Shown here: positions 24,719 through 34,333 of the stretch, piece after piece
Layout of the letters: every line of letters starts with the position of its first letter
Numbering within the stretch: position 1 is the first letter of the stretch
Assembly (NCBI GenBank): GCA_021323635.1
Contig: JAJPKQ010000017.1
Location: forward strand, 233,949 to 297,948
Length of the DNA stretch: 64,000 nucleotides
DNA from: a bacterium
Lineage (GTDB): Bacteria > Actinomycetota > Thermoleophilia > Solirubrobacterales > Solirubrobacteraceae
Direction: 5' to 3'
Made by a program: the position numbers and the translations under genes
Notes under the pieces: model-generated
Database searches by the model: none
What the model saw: only the letters and a program-made list of their open reading frames with translations
Told to the model about the DNA's origin: nothing

Positions 24719-24850
24719 ATGAGCCGTGATCGCGCCGCATCCCGGCCCCTCGACGCCGCCACCTACGCCTGCCGCTGCGGGCAGGTCTTCTCGGCGCCGG
24801 TCTCGACCGCTGTCGACTGCCCGCGCTGCGGCGGCGCGCAGGCCTGGTAG
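24719..24850 (+). CDS. Small zinc-ribbon protein
   Basis: A 43-aa protein with two paired cysteine knuckles, Y-A-C-R-C-G and D-C-P-R-C-G, 15 residues apart, enough for one zinc ion. The pattern resembles FmdB-like or rubredoxin-like ribbons but is too short to place. Third-position GC is above 90 percent across these codons, supporting translation. Convergent with the acyl-CoA dehydrogenase gene. Confidence 0.55.
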   Translation: MSRDRAASRPLDAATYACRCGQVFSAPVSTAVDCPRCGGAQAW

Positions 24851-24861
24851 CGGAGCTCGCA

Positions 24862-24877
24862 GCCGCCCCGCGGCGGC
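24862..24877. terminator. Short GC hairpin between convergent genes
   Basis: GCCGCC and GGCGGC pair around CCGC, in the 58-nt gap between the convergent zinc-ribbon and acyl-CoA dehydrogenase genes. No T-run. Weak evidence. Confidence 0.3.
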
Positions 24878-24908
24878 AAGCCGCCCTGCCGCGCTGCCGA
24901 TCGATGTC

Positions 24909-26228
24909 TTAGGGGATGTGGATGCCGGAGATCGCGCGCGCGATCACAAGCTGCTGGATCTCCGCGGTTCCCTCGAAGATGTCGTAGATCTTCGCATCGC
25001 GGTGCCAGCGCTCGACCGGGAACTCGCGAGCGTAGCCGTTTCCGCCCAGGATCTGGATCGCCCGCTCGGTGACCCAGACGGCCACCTCGCCGGCCTTGAG
25101 CTTGCTCATCGACCCCTCCGCGTTTTCAAACGGGATGCCGTTGCGACCCATCCAGGAGGCGCGCCACACCAGCAGCCGGGCGGCGTCGATCTCGGTCTTC
25201 ATGCGCGCGAGCGTAAACGCAATCGCCTGGTTTTCAATGATCTTGCGCCCGAACTGCTCGCGCTCCTTGGCGTACTCGAGCGCGTACTCGTAGGCCGCGC
25301 GGGCGATTCCAAGCGCCTGCGCGCCCACCGCCGGACGGGTGCGCTCGAAGGTCGCCATCGAGACGTTCGAGCGCGTCGAGTGCTTGCCACCTTCGCGCTC
25401 ACGCTGTGCAACGCGCTCGCGCGCTCGCGCCAGGCGCTCCTCCAGCTTCTCCATGCCGCCCAGCACGTAGCCGGCCGGGACGCGGCAGTCGTCCAGGAAG
25501 ACGTCAGCGGTGTGGGAGGCACGCAGTCCGTGCTTGGAGACCTTCGTGCCTTCGGTGATCCCCTTCGCTTCGCTCATCGGCACGATGAATGCCGCCTGTC
25601 CGCGGGTGCCAAGAGCGCGGTCCACGGTCGCGACCACCACATGGACGTCGGCAATGCCGCCGTTGGTGGCCCACGCCTTCTGCCCGTTGATCACCCACTC
25701 GCCCTTGGCCTCGTCGAGCTTGGCGGTGGTGCGCATCGCGCTCACGTCAGAGCCGGCGTTGGGCTCCGAGGAGCAGAAGGCGGCGACCTTCACGTCGTCG
25801 GGCGTCCCGAAGCAGCGTGGGATCCACTCGCCGATCTGCTCACCGGTGCCCTGGCCGAAGATCGCTGCAACCGCGAGCGAGGTCCCGAGGATCGCCAGGC
25901 CGATGCCGGCATCGCCCCAGAAGAGCTCCTCGCTGACGACCGGCAGCGTGAGGCCGGTCGGGTCGGCATAGAACTGGCCGAGCGCCTCATAGCCGTAGAG
26001 GCCGATCTTCGCCGCCTCCTGGATGATCGGCCAGGGGGTCTTCTCGCGCTCGTCCCATTCGTGGGCAGCCGGGCGCATGACGTCTGCGGCGAAGCCGTGG
26101 ACCCAGTCACGCACGTCCTTCTGGTCCTGGTTGAGCTCGAGCGAGAAGCTCCCGTCCTTGGCTGTCGCGTTGTCGATTGCCGCGACCGCAGCCTCAGCTG
26201 CATCAGCGGCGCTGGGTGTGGTTGACAT
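24909..26228 (-). CDS. Acyl-CoA dehydrogenase
   Basis: A 439-aa FAD flavoprotein for alpha,beta-dehydrogenation of acyl-CoA thioesters. Signatures present: FCSSEPNAGSDVSAMRTTA (FAD/substrate contact), WVINGQKAWATNGGIADVHVVVATVD, the ERTRPAVGAQALGIARAAYEYALEYAKEREQFGRKI helix, and QILGGNGYAREFPVERWHRDAKIYDIFEGTAEIQ containing the catalytic Glu. An insert of about 30 charged residues (EERLARARERVAQREREGGKHSTRSN) sits between the beta and C-terminal domains. ATG 26228 is taken because upstream codons are not family-like. Chain-length preference unknown. Confidence 0.93.
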   Translation of the reverse strand: MSTTPSAADAAEAAVAAIDNATAKDGSFSLELNQDQKDVRDWVHGFAADVMRPAAHEWDEREKTPWPIIQEAAKIGLYGYEALGQFYADPTGLTLPVVSEELFWGDAGIGLAILGTSLAVAAIFGQGTGEQIGEWIPRCFGTPDDVKVAAFCSSEPNAGSDVSAMRTTAKLDEAKGEWVINGQKAWATNGGIADVHVVVATVDRALGTRGQAAFIVPMSEAKGITEGTKVSKHGLRASHTADVFLDDCRVPAGYVLGGMEKLEERLARARERVAQREREGGKHSTRSNVSMATFERTRPAVGAQALGIARAAYEYALEYAKEREQFGRKIIENQAIAFTLARMKTEIDAARLLVWRASWMGRNGIPFENAEGSMSKLKAGEVAVWVTERAIQILGGNGYAREFPVERWHRDAKIYDIFEGTAEIQQLVIARAISGIHIP

Positions 26229-26364
26229 CTGCCTCTTGCGCTCTCCTGATATTCGTAGTTTCGGGCAGCCTACCAAGCTGCCGACATCCCCCGACCGTCT
26301 CCTTGCCCCCCGAAGTGTAGGGGTATCAGGCGCTCATGGCAGTCTCAGCGCGGCGCGAGGCCGA

Positions 26365-27024
26365 TCAGAGCTCGAACGCCGTCCTGCCGCCGACCCGCAC
26401 GAGCTCCTCAAGCTGCGTGCGGCCGTCGCCGAGCACCGGCCCGCCGTGGGCAAGCAGCAGGTGATCGAAGTCGATCTCCTCCAGCAGGCGTGCAAAGGCC
26501 GCGAGCAGCCCGCGCTTCGTTGCCGGCGGATCGTCCATCAGCCCGTCGGGGACAAATCCAAGCGGGCCGCCCGCGCCGTATTCGCCGCCGCGCCCGATCG
26601 CGTCCGCAAACAGCAGCGCCCGCTGAGCGGGCAGATGCAGGGCGCTCTCGTCGGGACAGAGCGCTCCCACCTGGTGGACGACGACTCCGCCCGGCAGGCC
26701 GCTGCCGCCTGCGGCCGGGCGGAAGGTGCGCACCTCAAGCTGAGGGGGCAGCTCATGGCGCCCGTCGGCGTGACAGTAGAGATCGCATCCGAGCTCGCCG
26801 ATCAGGCGCTCGGAGTCGCGCAGGTGGTGGCGGTTGGAGAGGAGGATCGCCACCGGCGTCTGAGGGCGCCCGCGCAGCCACGCGACCAGGTCCAGATCCT
26901 CCGGCAGCAGGGGATCGATCAGCACGCCCTCGCCCTCGCCCTCCAGCCACCACGAGGAGACACGAGAGCCGATGCGCGGGTGCATTGCGCTCCAGTGGAA
27001 GAGACCGGGCAGCACTTCTTCCAT
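26365..27024 (-). CDS. Metallo-beta-lactamase-fold hydrolase with altered metal motif
   Basis: A 219-aa MBL-like protein: EEVLPGLFHWSAMHPRIGSRVSSWWLEGEGEGVLIDPLLP, then SNRHHLRDSERL where the canonical metal motif is HxHxDH, and a C-terminal DHLLLAHGGPVLGDGRTQLEELV. One of the two His at the metal site is Asn, so zinc binding may be partial or absent. Substrate unknown. The ATG at 27024 places the first beta strand at the N-terminus; a longer frame would run through the upstream terminator hairpin. Confidence 0.8.
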   Translation of the reverse strand: MEEVLPGLFHWSAMHPRIGSRVSSWWLEGEGEGVLIDPLLPEDLDLVAWLRGRPQTPVAILLSNRHHLRDSERLIGELGCDLYCHADGRHELPPQLEVRTFRPAAGGSGLPGGVVVHQVGALCPDESALHLPAQRALLFADAIGRGGEYGAGGPLGFVPDGLMDDPPATKRGLLAAFARLLEEIDFDHLLLAHGGPVLGDGRTQLEELVRVGGRTAFEL

Positions 27025-27086
27025 CGGCGCATCATAGGCATCTGCGCAGACGCCCTCGCCGCGCGCTTGCGTTCGGCGCCGATACG

Positions 27087-27116
27087 CACCACGGGCGCCC
27101 TCGGGCGCCCGTGGTG
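27087..27116 (-). terminator. Perfect 14-bp hairpin between YceH and MBL genes
   Basis: CACCACGGGCGCCC and its exact complement are separated by 2 nt. It lies 144 nt past the yceH stop and 63 nt before the MBL start, both on the minus strand, so it most likely ends yceH transcription. No T-run. Confidence 0.6.
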
Positions 27117-27259
27117 GGGTCTGTGCTTGAGGATGTCTGTGCTGCCGAATGTGGCAGACAGCTCGCCACCGCCAGCTCACGCGGCGAATGTGTAGCGGGA
27201 TGATACCAGTTGGTGCGCGGACCGCCGGCCCGGGCGCAGCGCCGAGCCCGCAATTTGCG

Positions 27260-27904
27260 CTATTGCTCGCCGAGCGCGCGCTCAAGCCTGCTTACGCGCT
27301 GCTCGAGCGCAGCGAGGCGATCGGCCAGCGTCGGCTCTGCAAGCGGGCGGTCGTCGTCGCGACCGGCCACCGCGGCCGGCTCAGGCTGCGCCATCACTGG
27401 CGCCGCCTCGGAGCTCGCGCCAAGGGCGTGCTCGTAGCGCTCCTCCTTCTGGCCGGGCCGGCGCGCGAGGCGGCGCACCAGGCCTCGCGCGCAGAGCGCC
27501 TCGAGGGTCGCCTCGAGCTCGCCAAGCGAGCCAAAGGCGGCCATCCGCTCACTGCGCGCCTTCAGCTCGCCGGGCGTCTGAGCACCGCGCAAGAGCAGCA
27601 CCGCGATCAGCGCCAGCTGCTCGCGCGAGAGCTCGAGCGCCTCCTCGGCAAGGTGTCGGTACTTGATTGCCCGGCTGGTGTGCGTGCTTGCCAAGCGCGC
27701 GAGGCCCAGCTCGCACAGCCGCTGCGCCGCGACCCTGACCTCGCTCTCCTCGTAGTCGGTGATCGGATTGCGGTTGGTGCTCTGGTTGCACGCCAAGCGC
27801 AGCGCATTCAGCGACAGCGGGTATTGGTCGGGGGTGGTAAAGCGCTTCTCGATCAGACAGCCGAGCACGCGCTGCTGCGAGTCGCTCAGGGTCGGCTTCT
27901 GCAC
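27260..27904 (-). CDS. YceH-family (DUF480) protein
   Basis: A 214-aa protein with the family N-terminus LSDSQQRVLGCLIEKRFTTPDQYPLSLNALRLACNQSTNRNP, the most conserved part, folding as a winged helix. A second winged-helix repeat follows (ELSREQLALIAVLLLRGAQTPGELKARSERM), and a C-terminal coiled coil (LADRLAALEQRVSRLERAL). The fold suggests nucleic-acid binding or protein interaction; the role is unproven. Confidence 0.9.
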   Translation of the reverse strand: MQKPTLSDSQQRVLGCLIEKRFTTPDQYPLSLNALRLACNQSTNRNPITDYEESEVRVAAQRLCELGLARLASTHTSRAIKYRHLAEEALELSREQLALIAVLLLRGAQTPGELKARSERMAAFGSLGELEATLEALCARGLVRRLARRPGQKEERYEHALGASSEAAPVMAQPEPAAVAGRDDDRPLAEPTLADRLAALEQRVSRLERALGEQ

Positions 27905-28003
27905 GGGCCGAGAATATAGGCACGCCGCGGCACGCGTCCGGGCGGGTGAGGATCGGCAAGCACCTGCGCCTAGCTGTAAGACTCGAGCAGACGGACGGGA
28001 GCA

Positions 28004-28076
28004 AGCGGCGGACGGGGATCGAACCCGCGACCCCGAGCTTGGGAAGCTCGTGCTCTACCAGCTGAGCTACCGCCGC
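28004..28076 (-). tRNA. trnG: tRNA-Gly (anticodon CCC)
   Basis: A 73-nt cloverleaf: acceptor GCGGCGG/CCGCCGC with discriminator T, D-arm GCTC-AGCTGGTA-GAGC, anticodon stem CGAGC/GCTCG with loop TTCCCAA (CCC), and T-arm GCGGG-TTCGATC-CCCGT. CCA is not encoded. It lies between yceH and the ccmG gene. Confidence 0.95.
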
Positions 28077-28176
28077 AGACCGCGCCTAGAGATGGCGCGT
28101 CGCACAGCGTTGATAGTACCGCTGAGGAGGGGCGGCGCGGCCGCTGGGCTCCGTTCTCTACCCTTGTTGGCGCTCG

Positions 28177-28761
28177 ATGCTGAGGCGACTGTACATGCCG
28201 ATCCTTGCGACGCTCGGCGGAGTGGCACTGATTGCGCTGCTGATCTTCGGCGTGCTCGCGCTCGGCTCCAATCGCACGCTCGACGAGGCGCTCGCGGCCG
28301 GCCATCCGCCGCTTGCGCCGGCCGCAGGTCAGCGGCTGCCCTTCCTCGACGAATCGGGCGCCACCGCGCTTGAGCGCTACCGTGGCCACGTAGTGCTGTT
28401 GAACTTCTGGGCCTCGTGGTGCCCCCCCTGTCAGCAGGAGGCGCCGCTGATCGCCGAGGCTCAGCGGGAGCTCTCCCCCTACGGAGCAACCGTGCTGGGC
28501 GTCTCCTACAAGGACACCCGCGCGGACGCAAGCGCCTTCATGCGCGAGCACAACCTTGACTTTCCCGATGTGCGCGATGTGACCGGCTCCTTCGCCGAAG
28601 CGTATGGCACCGCTGCGCTGCCCGAGAGCTTCCTGATCGACCCCTCCGGTCGCATCGTCTCGATCTCGCGCGGGGAGATCAACGCGGCGTTCGTGCAGGA
28701 AGCTGTCGCCCTTGCCAGGCAGGCGGCAGGCGGTGGTCGACCGCAGGCCGGCACACAGTGA
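28177..28761 (+). CDS. ccmG: Membrane-anchored thioredoxin-like protein CcmG/ResA/TlpA
   Basis: A 194-aa protein: N-terminal membrane helix (8-30), then a thioredoxin fold with LLNFWASWCPPCQQEAP (Cys82, Cys85), GVSYKDTRADASAFMREHNLDFPDVRD and the cis-Pro segment ALPESFLIDPSGRI. CcmG/ResA proteins reduce disulfides in apocytochrome c CxxCH motifs outside the membrane before heme attachment. The next gene, ccmH, overlaps by 4 nt (GTGA), confirming the role. Confidence 0.93.
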   Translation: MLRRLYMPILATLGGVALIALLIFGVLALGSNRTLDEALAAGHPPLAPAAGQRLPFLDESGATALERYRGHVVLLNFWASWCPPCQQEAPLIAEAQRELSPYGATVLGVSYKDTRADASAFMREHNLDFPDVRDVTGSFAEAYGTAALPESFLIDPSGRIVSISRGEINAAFVQEAVALARQAAGGGRPQAGTQ

Positions 28762-29303
28762 GCGCGCCCCTGCGCACCTGCGGCCAGGCGCTGGCGCTTC
28801 TCAGCGCGCTGCTCCTGCTCGCCGGCGGCCCGACAGTTGCCGCAGCCGCAGCGGCTGCACAGACGCGCCCAGGCGCAAAGCAGGCGAGGGGCGGCACGCC
28901 TGCGCCGCGCACATCGCTTGCGGCGATCGAACGCCAGGCGATGTGCGTGACCTGCAAGATCCCGCTCCCGGAGGCGCGCTCGCCGCAGGCCGACGCCGAG
29001 CGCGCGCTGATCGTCTCGCTGATCGCGCGCGGCCTCGATGAAGCGCAGGTCAAGCGCGCGCTGGTGGCCGAATACGGCCCGGCCGTGCTCGCGCTGCCGC
29101 CGGCCCATGGCTTTGACCTGCTCGTGTACATCATCCCCGGCGTCGCCGTCCTGCTGGCAATGCTCGTGCTTGCGCTCGCGCTGCCCCGCTGGCGCCGCCG
29201 CGCTGTGCTGGAGGACAGCGTCTGGGGCCCACCTCACATCGCGCTCTCCAGTGAGGAGGCCGCGCGACTTGACGCCGACCTCGCGCGCTTCGAGGACTAC
29301 TGA
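28758..29303 (+). CDS. ccmH: Cytochrome c maturation protein CcmH
   Basis: A 181-aa protein: signal or anchor helix (10-34), then a helical domain with AIERQAMCVTCKIPL (Cys63, Cys66; family LRCxxC), IVSLIARGLDEAQVKRALVAEYGPAVLALPP, and a C-terminal helix VYIIPGVAVLLAMLVLALAL. CcmH works with CcmF and CcmG in thiol handling during heme ligation. GTG 28758 overlaps the ccmG stop. The end overlaps argS on the other strand by 7 nt. Confidence 0.92.
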   Translation: MSAPLRTCGQALALLSALLLLAGGPTVAAAAAAAQTRPGAKQARGGTPAPRTSLAAIERQAMCVTCKIPLPEARSPQADAERALIVSLIARGLDEAQVKRALVAEYGPAVLALPPAHGFDLLVYIIPGVAVLLAMLVLALALPRWRRRAVLEDSVWGPPHIALSSEEAARLDADLARFEDY

Positions 29304-31186
29304 GCGCTGCGCCGCGGCGGCGGCGAGAGGCGGGCGGGCGCCCGGATCCCGAGCAGCCCGAGGCCGAGGGTGAGCGTTCGCGCCACCAGCGCGCACAGCG
29401 CCAGGCGCGACTCGCGCAGCGCCGCCGGCGCCTCGAGGATCGGGCAGCTCTCGTAGAAGGCCGAGAAGCTGACCGCCAGCGCATTCAGATAGGTGCACAG
29501 TCGGTGCGGCTTGTAGTCATCAAGCGCTCCCGCGAGGGCGCCCGGGAAGCGCAGGAGCGCGATGCCAAGCGCGCGCTCGGAGGGCTCCTCGAGCACAAGC
29601 TCAGCCGCGATCGGCGGCGCCGTCGCCGCCTCCCGATCTTCTCCGGGCTGCGCACAGAGGGCATCGGCGCCTAGCAGTGACCGAGCAAGCTCCTGCTCGG
29701 CGATGCCCGCACGGCGCAGCACCGCATGCGCGCGGGCATTTGCATACTGCAGGTACACCGACGTGTTGCCCTCGAAGGCGAGCATCCGCTCGAATGAGAA
29801 GATGTAGTCGTGCTCGCGGTCGGTCGAGAGATCCGCGTACTTGACCGCTCCGATGCCGATTGTCCGTGCTAGCTCGCGGTCCTCGCCGATGCCGCGCTCG
29901 GCAAGGATCGCCTGCGCGCGCCCGACCGCCTCCTGCAGCAGGTCCAGCAACCGCACCGGCGCGCCTGAGCGCGTGCGCAGCATCTTGCGGTCGGGGCCAA
30001 GCACCGAGCCGAAGGCGACATGGCGTGCGCTTGCGCCCTCGAGCCAGCCGGCCTCGGCGGCGAGCGCGAAGACCATCTCGAAGTGCAGACGCTGCGGAGC
30101 GCCCACCACATAGAGGATCTCTGTTGCCGCCAGCTCGCGCACGCGGTGGCGAAGCGCGGCGAGATCGGTTGCGTCGTAGGAGAAGCCCCCGTCCTGCTTG
30201 CGGATGATGAGCGGCACCGCGCCGCCCTCGCGCCCGCTGAAGCCCGCAGGGAACGCGCACAGCGCCCCATCGCTGATCTGCGCCAGCCCCCGCTCGGAGA
30301 GCTCCTGGGCGACAGCTTCAAGGAGCGGCTGATATGCGCTCTCGCCGGCGACGTCCTCAGGGCGCAGGCAGACAGAGAGCAGATCGTAGATCTCGCGAAA
30401 GTGCCGCTCGGACTCCCGCACCAAGCTTTCCCACAGCGCTTGCGTCCGCGGCTCGCCGCTCTGCAGCGAGACGACGCGGGCGCGGGCGCGCTCTGCAAAG
30501 GCAGGGTCGCTGCGAAACCTTGCCTGCGCGCTCTTGTAGAAGGCATCCAGGTCGGCGATCGAGTAGCCGTCCTGCTGTGGCTCGGCGCCGCCATCCTCCC
30601 CCGCGCCCTCCTCGACAAGCTCCTCGATCAACATCCCGAACGGTGTTCCCCAGTCGCCGATGTGGTTCTGCGCGATCACCTCGACTCCGCAGAAGCGCAG
30701 CATCCGCAGCAGCGCGTCGCCGATGACGGTCGAGCGCAGATGGCCGACATGCATCTCCTTGGCGACGTTCGGCGAGCTGTAGTCGATCACGCAGCGCCCT
30801 CCATCCTGCCGGAGCGCCACCCCCAGCCTGCGATCCGCAAGGCGCGCCCCAAGCTCACCCGCGACCCACTCGCTGCGCAAACGCAGGTTGATGAAGCCGG
30901 GGCCGGCGACCAGCGGCGGCTCGCAGATGTCGGCAAGATCGCTTGAGCGGATCAGCGCCTCCGCAAGCTCGCGCGGCGCCCGTCCCAAGCGCTTGGCATA
31001 GGCGAGCGCCGCATTGCACTGGTAGTCGCAGTCGTGCTCGCGGGCGCTCTCGCGCACATGCGCGTCGCGCACGCCCAGCCGCTCGCCGGTGAGCTCGCGC
31101 AGCGCCGGCAGCAGCCTTCGCGCAAGCAGGCATGCCGGGTCTGCGCATGAGACGCCCGCACCGTCGCGCTCGCTTTGATCGCTCAT
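29297..31186 (-). CDS. argS: Arginyl-tRNA synthetase
   Basis: A 629-aa class I synthetase. It has the N-terminal Add-1 domain with YQCNAALAYAKRLGRAPRELAEAL, then DYSSPNVAKEMHVGHLRSTVIGDALLR (HIGH box HVGH, near 145), NHIGDWGTPFG, and a Rossmann core where KMLRTRSG takes the place of KMSKS. The anticodon-binding domain contains SVYLQYANARAHAVLRRAG. Essential: charges tRNA-Arg. An acidic insert (EEGAGEDGGAEPQQDGYS) follows the first active-site block. Confidence 0.97.
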   Translation of the reverse strand: MSDQSERDGAGVSCADPACLLARRLLPALRELTGERLGVRDAHVRESAREHDCDYQCNAALAYAKRLGRAPRELAEALIRSSDLADICEPPLVAGPGFINLRLRSEWVAGELGARLADRRLGVALRQDGGRCVIDYSSPNVAKEMHVGHLRSTVIGDALLRMLRFCGVEVIAQNHIGDWGTPFGMLIEELVEEGAGEDGGAEPQQDGYSIADLDAFYKSAQARFRSDPAFAERARARVVSLQSGEPRTQALWESLVRESERHFREIYDLLSVCLRPEDVAGESAYQPLLEAVAQELSERGLAQISDGALCAFPAGFSGREGGAVPLIIRKQDGGFSYDATDLAALRHRVRELAATEILYVVGAPQRLHFEMVFALAAEAGWLEGASARHVAFGSVLGPDRKMLRTRSGAPVRLLDLLQEAVGRAQAILAERGIGEDRELARTIGIGAVKYADLSTDREHDYIFSFERMLAFEGNTSVYLQYANARAHAVLRRAGIAEQELARSLLGADALCAQPGEDREAATAPPIAAELVLEEPSERALGIALLRFPGALAGALDDYKPHRLCTYLNALAVSFSAFYESCPILEAPAALRESRLALCALVARTLTLGLGLLGIRAPARLSPPPRRSAQ

Positions 31187-31269
31187 CCTGCGCCGGAGCT
31201 TATCCGTCGCATCTGGCAGCGCTCGGCGCCCGGGCGTCGATGGCAGCGCCGGGCTGCGATACTGAGCCC

Positions 31270-31593
31270 ATGAGCGACGATAGCCCCAGCACCGAACGAC
31301 ACATCAACATTCACCTCTCGCCCGAGATGATGGGCGGGGCCTACGCCAACTTTGCCAATGTCAGCCACTCCGACTACGAGTTCACGATCACCTTCGCGCG
31401 CGTCGATCACGAGGTCGAAGCGGGCGAGGTGCCGGGAGTGGTCGTCGCCCGGATCAACCTCTCGCCCCGCTTCATGCGCGAGCTGATCGATGCGATGGAG
31501 GACAACTACTCCAAATGGCAGACGCGCGAGGGCATCAAGAGCCTCCCTGAGTACGGTGGAGGCGGCGAAGCGCCATCCACCGCCTCAGACTGA
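31270..31593 (+). CDS. DUF3467 family protein
   Basis: A 107-aa protein matching DUF3467: HINIHLSPEMMGGAYANFANVSHSDYEFTITFARVDHEVEAGEVPGVVVARINLSPRFMRELIDAMEDNYSKWQ. Members are small bacterial and archaeal beta-sheet proteins of unknown role. The N-terminal 11 residues and Gly-rich C-terminus look disordered. ATG 31270 follows a region antisense to the argS start, so the two genes are divergent with 83 nt between starts. Confidence 0.88.
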   Translation: MSDDSPSTERHINIHLSPEMMGGAYANFANVSHSDYEFTITFARVDHEVEAGEVPGVVVARINLSPRFMRELIDAMEDNYSKWQTREGIKSLPEYGGGGEAPSTASD

Positions 31594-31679
31594 GCCACCG
31601 ACCGCTGCGGAGCGCCACAGCAGCGACGCCGCCGCAAGTGATCGCATGCGGAAGCGGTCAGAATGCCGGTGATCGGTCA

Positions 31680-32411
31680 GTGATCGTCGCGGTCATATCA
31701 GACATCCACGGCAACCTCCATGCGCTGCAGGCGGTGCTCGAAGCGATCGAGGCCAGCTCTGCCGAGCAGCTCTGGTGCCTCGGCGACCTCGTCGGCTACG
31801 GAGCTCACCCCAACGAGTGCGTTGCGCTCGTGCGCGAGCACGCAGCGGTCTGCCTGGCGGGCAATCACGACCTCGCGGTGCTCGGCTCGATCGCGATCGG
31901 CGACTTCTCCGCCAGCGCCGGGGCGGCAGTGCGCTGGACGCGCTCGGTGATCAGCGAGCAGAGCCGCAGCTACCTTGCCTCCCTGCTGCCCTCCCGCCGC
32001 CAGGGAGAGCTTGGGCTCTTCCACGGCAGTCCGCGCGACGCGGTCTGGGAGTACGTGATCTCGCTCCCGCTTGCAGAGCTTTGCCTCGACGCGCAGCCGA
32101 CCAAGCGCTCCCTGATCGGGCACTCGCATGTCGCGCTCAGCTTCTCCCGCGCAGAGGGCGCCAGCGCAACCGGCAGGTGGCAGCCGGCCGGCAGCAGCGC
32201 GGCGATCGACCAAGGCGAATGGCTGCTCAACCCGGGGTCGGTCGGCCAGCCGCGCGATGGAGACCCGCGCGCGGCGTGGCTGTTGATAGACACCGACAGC
32301 TGGATTGCAACCTTCCTCAGGACCACCTACGACGTCGCGGCGGCGGCAGGTGCCATTCGCGCCGCCGGGCTTCCTGGCGCGCTGGCACGGCGACTGGAGC
32401 TCGGCCAGTGA
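31680..32411 (+). CDS. Metallophosphoesterase (YfcE/MJ0936-like)
   Basis: A 243-aa calcineurin-like phosphoesterase with all metal motifs: VAVISDIHGNLHAL (D-x-H), CLGDLVGYGAHPNECV (GD), CLAGNHDLAV (GNHD), LFHGSPRD and LIGHSHVALSF (GHxH). Family members hydrolyse small phosphodiesters; substrate unknown. The GTG at 31680 opens directly on the first strand. First gene of an operon: the next frame can start in a GTGA overlap at its stop, then the kinase. Confidence 0.9.
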   Translation: MIVAVISDIHGNLHALQAVLEAIEASSAEQLWCLGDLVGYGAHPNECVALVREHAAVCLAGNHDLAVLGSIAIGDFSASAGAAVRWTRSVISEQSRSYLASLLPSRRQGELGLFHGSPRDAVWEYVISLPLAELCLDAQPTKRSLIGHSHVALSFSRAEGASATGRWQPAGSSAAIDQGEWLLNPGSVGQPRDGDPRAAWLLIDTDSWIATFLRTTYDVAAAAGAIRAAGLPGALARRLELGQ

Positions 32412-32464
32412 CCCCAGCAGAGCAGAGCGCGCCGTTGCCCTCGCAGGTCCGCTATACAGCGTAC

Positions 32465-33054
32465 GTGCACCCGTTACGCTCGCTGAGACCGATCGGCGCC
32501 GCAGCTGCGGCCGCGCTCGCGCTCGCCGGGTGCGGGACCGCCAGCGGATTGATCCCGCCCGAAAACGCAAGCCACCTGGAGCACGACTTCGAAGAAGTCG
32601 CGCGCGCAGCGAGCGCCGGCGAATGCAGCCCCGCAAGCGAAATGCTTGAAAGGACCGAAGCGGACTTCCAGGCTCTTCCCGCCTCGGTTGCAGGGGCGCT
32701 GCGCGGACGCCTGCGCAGCGGCATCGCCAAGCTGCGTGAAGACGCCCTCCGGCAGTGCTCCACAAGCGCGCAGCGGAGCACCTCGACGACCGCGACCACA
32801 TCTCGCACGACCAGCACCTTCACGACGACCGCCAGCGCCGAAACGGTCGTGCAGACCTCGACCGCGGTCAGCACCTCCGAAGCGGTGGTCGCCACGACCA
32901 CCGGCGAACCCTCCAATGGCGGCACCCCCGTGCAAGAAGAAAACGGCCAAGGCGCCTCCCCGGAAGCGGGCGGGCGCGAACATGGCACACCGGGCGCGCA
33001 GGCGCCGGGGCTGGCGCATCGACCGGACAGCCCGCCAGCCGGAGGGCCGTTCAA

Positions 33055-33058
<4 letters not shown>
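32465..33058 (+). CDS. Lipoprotein with low-complexity Thr/Ser-rich tail
   Basis: A 197-aa protein from GTG 32465. Its signal peptide HPLRSLRPIGAAAAAALALAGC ends in a clear lipobox (LAGC) at residue 23. The mature part has a short helical domain with two Cys (ECSPASEML and LRQCSTSAQ), then a Thr/Ser-rich stalk and a Gly/Pro-rich end. An alternative GTG at 32408 overlaps the phosphoesterase stop but would put 19 extra residues before the signal. No family recognised. It ends in a 4-nt overlap with the kinase gene and may be a sensor or partner for it (inference). Confidence 0.72.
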
Positions 33059-34272
<1,214 letters not shown>

Positions 34273-34275
34273 GGG

Positions 34276-34312
34276 CGCGATCGCCCGAGCGCTACGCGCT
34301 CGGGCGATCGCG
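34276..34312 (+). terminator. 17-bp perfect-stem terminator
   Basis: Positions 34276-34292 pair exactly with 34296-34312 around a TAC loop, directly after the kinase stop and before the convergent Hsp20 gene. It probably serves both. Only a short T stretch (CTTTG) follows. Confidence 0.75.
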
Positions 34313-34333
34313 GCGCTTTGCTGCGCGGCAACC

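Noticed and set aside
24726..26225. 499-codon open frame antisense to the acyl-CoA dehydrogenase
   Set aside because: No family, His/Arg/Asp-rich shadow of a well-conserved enzyme.
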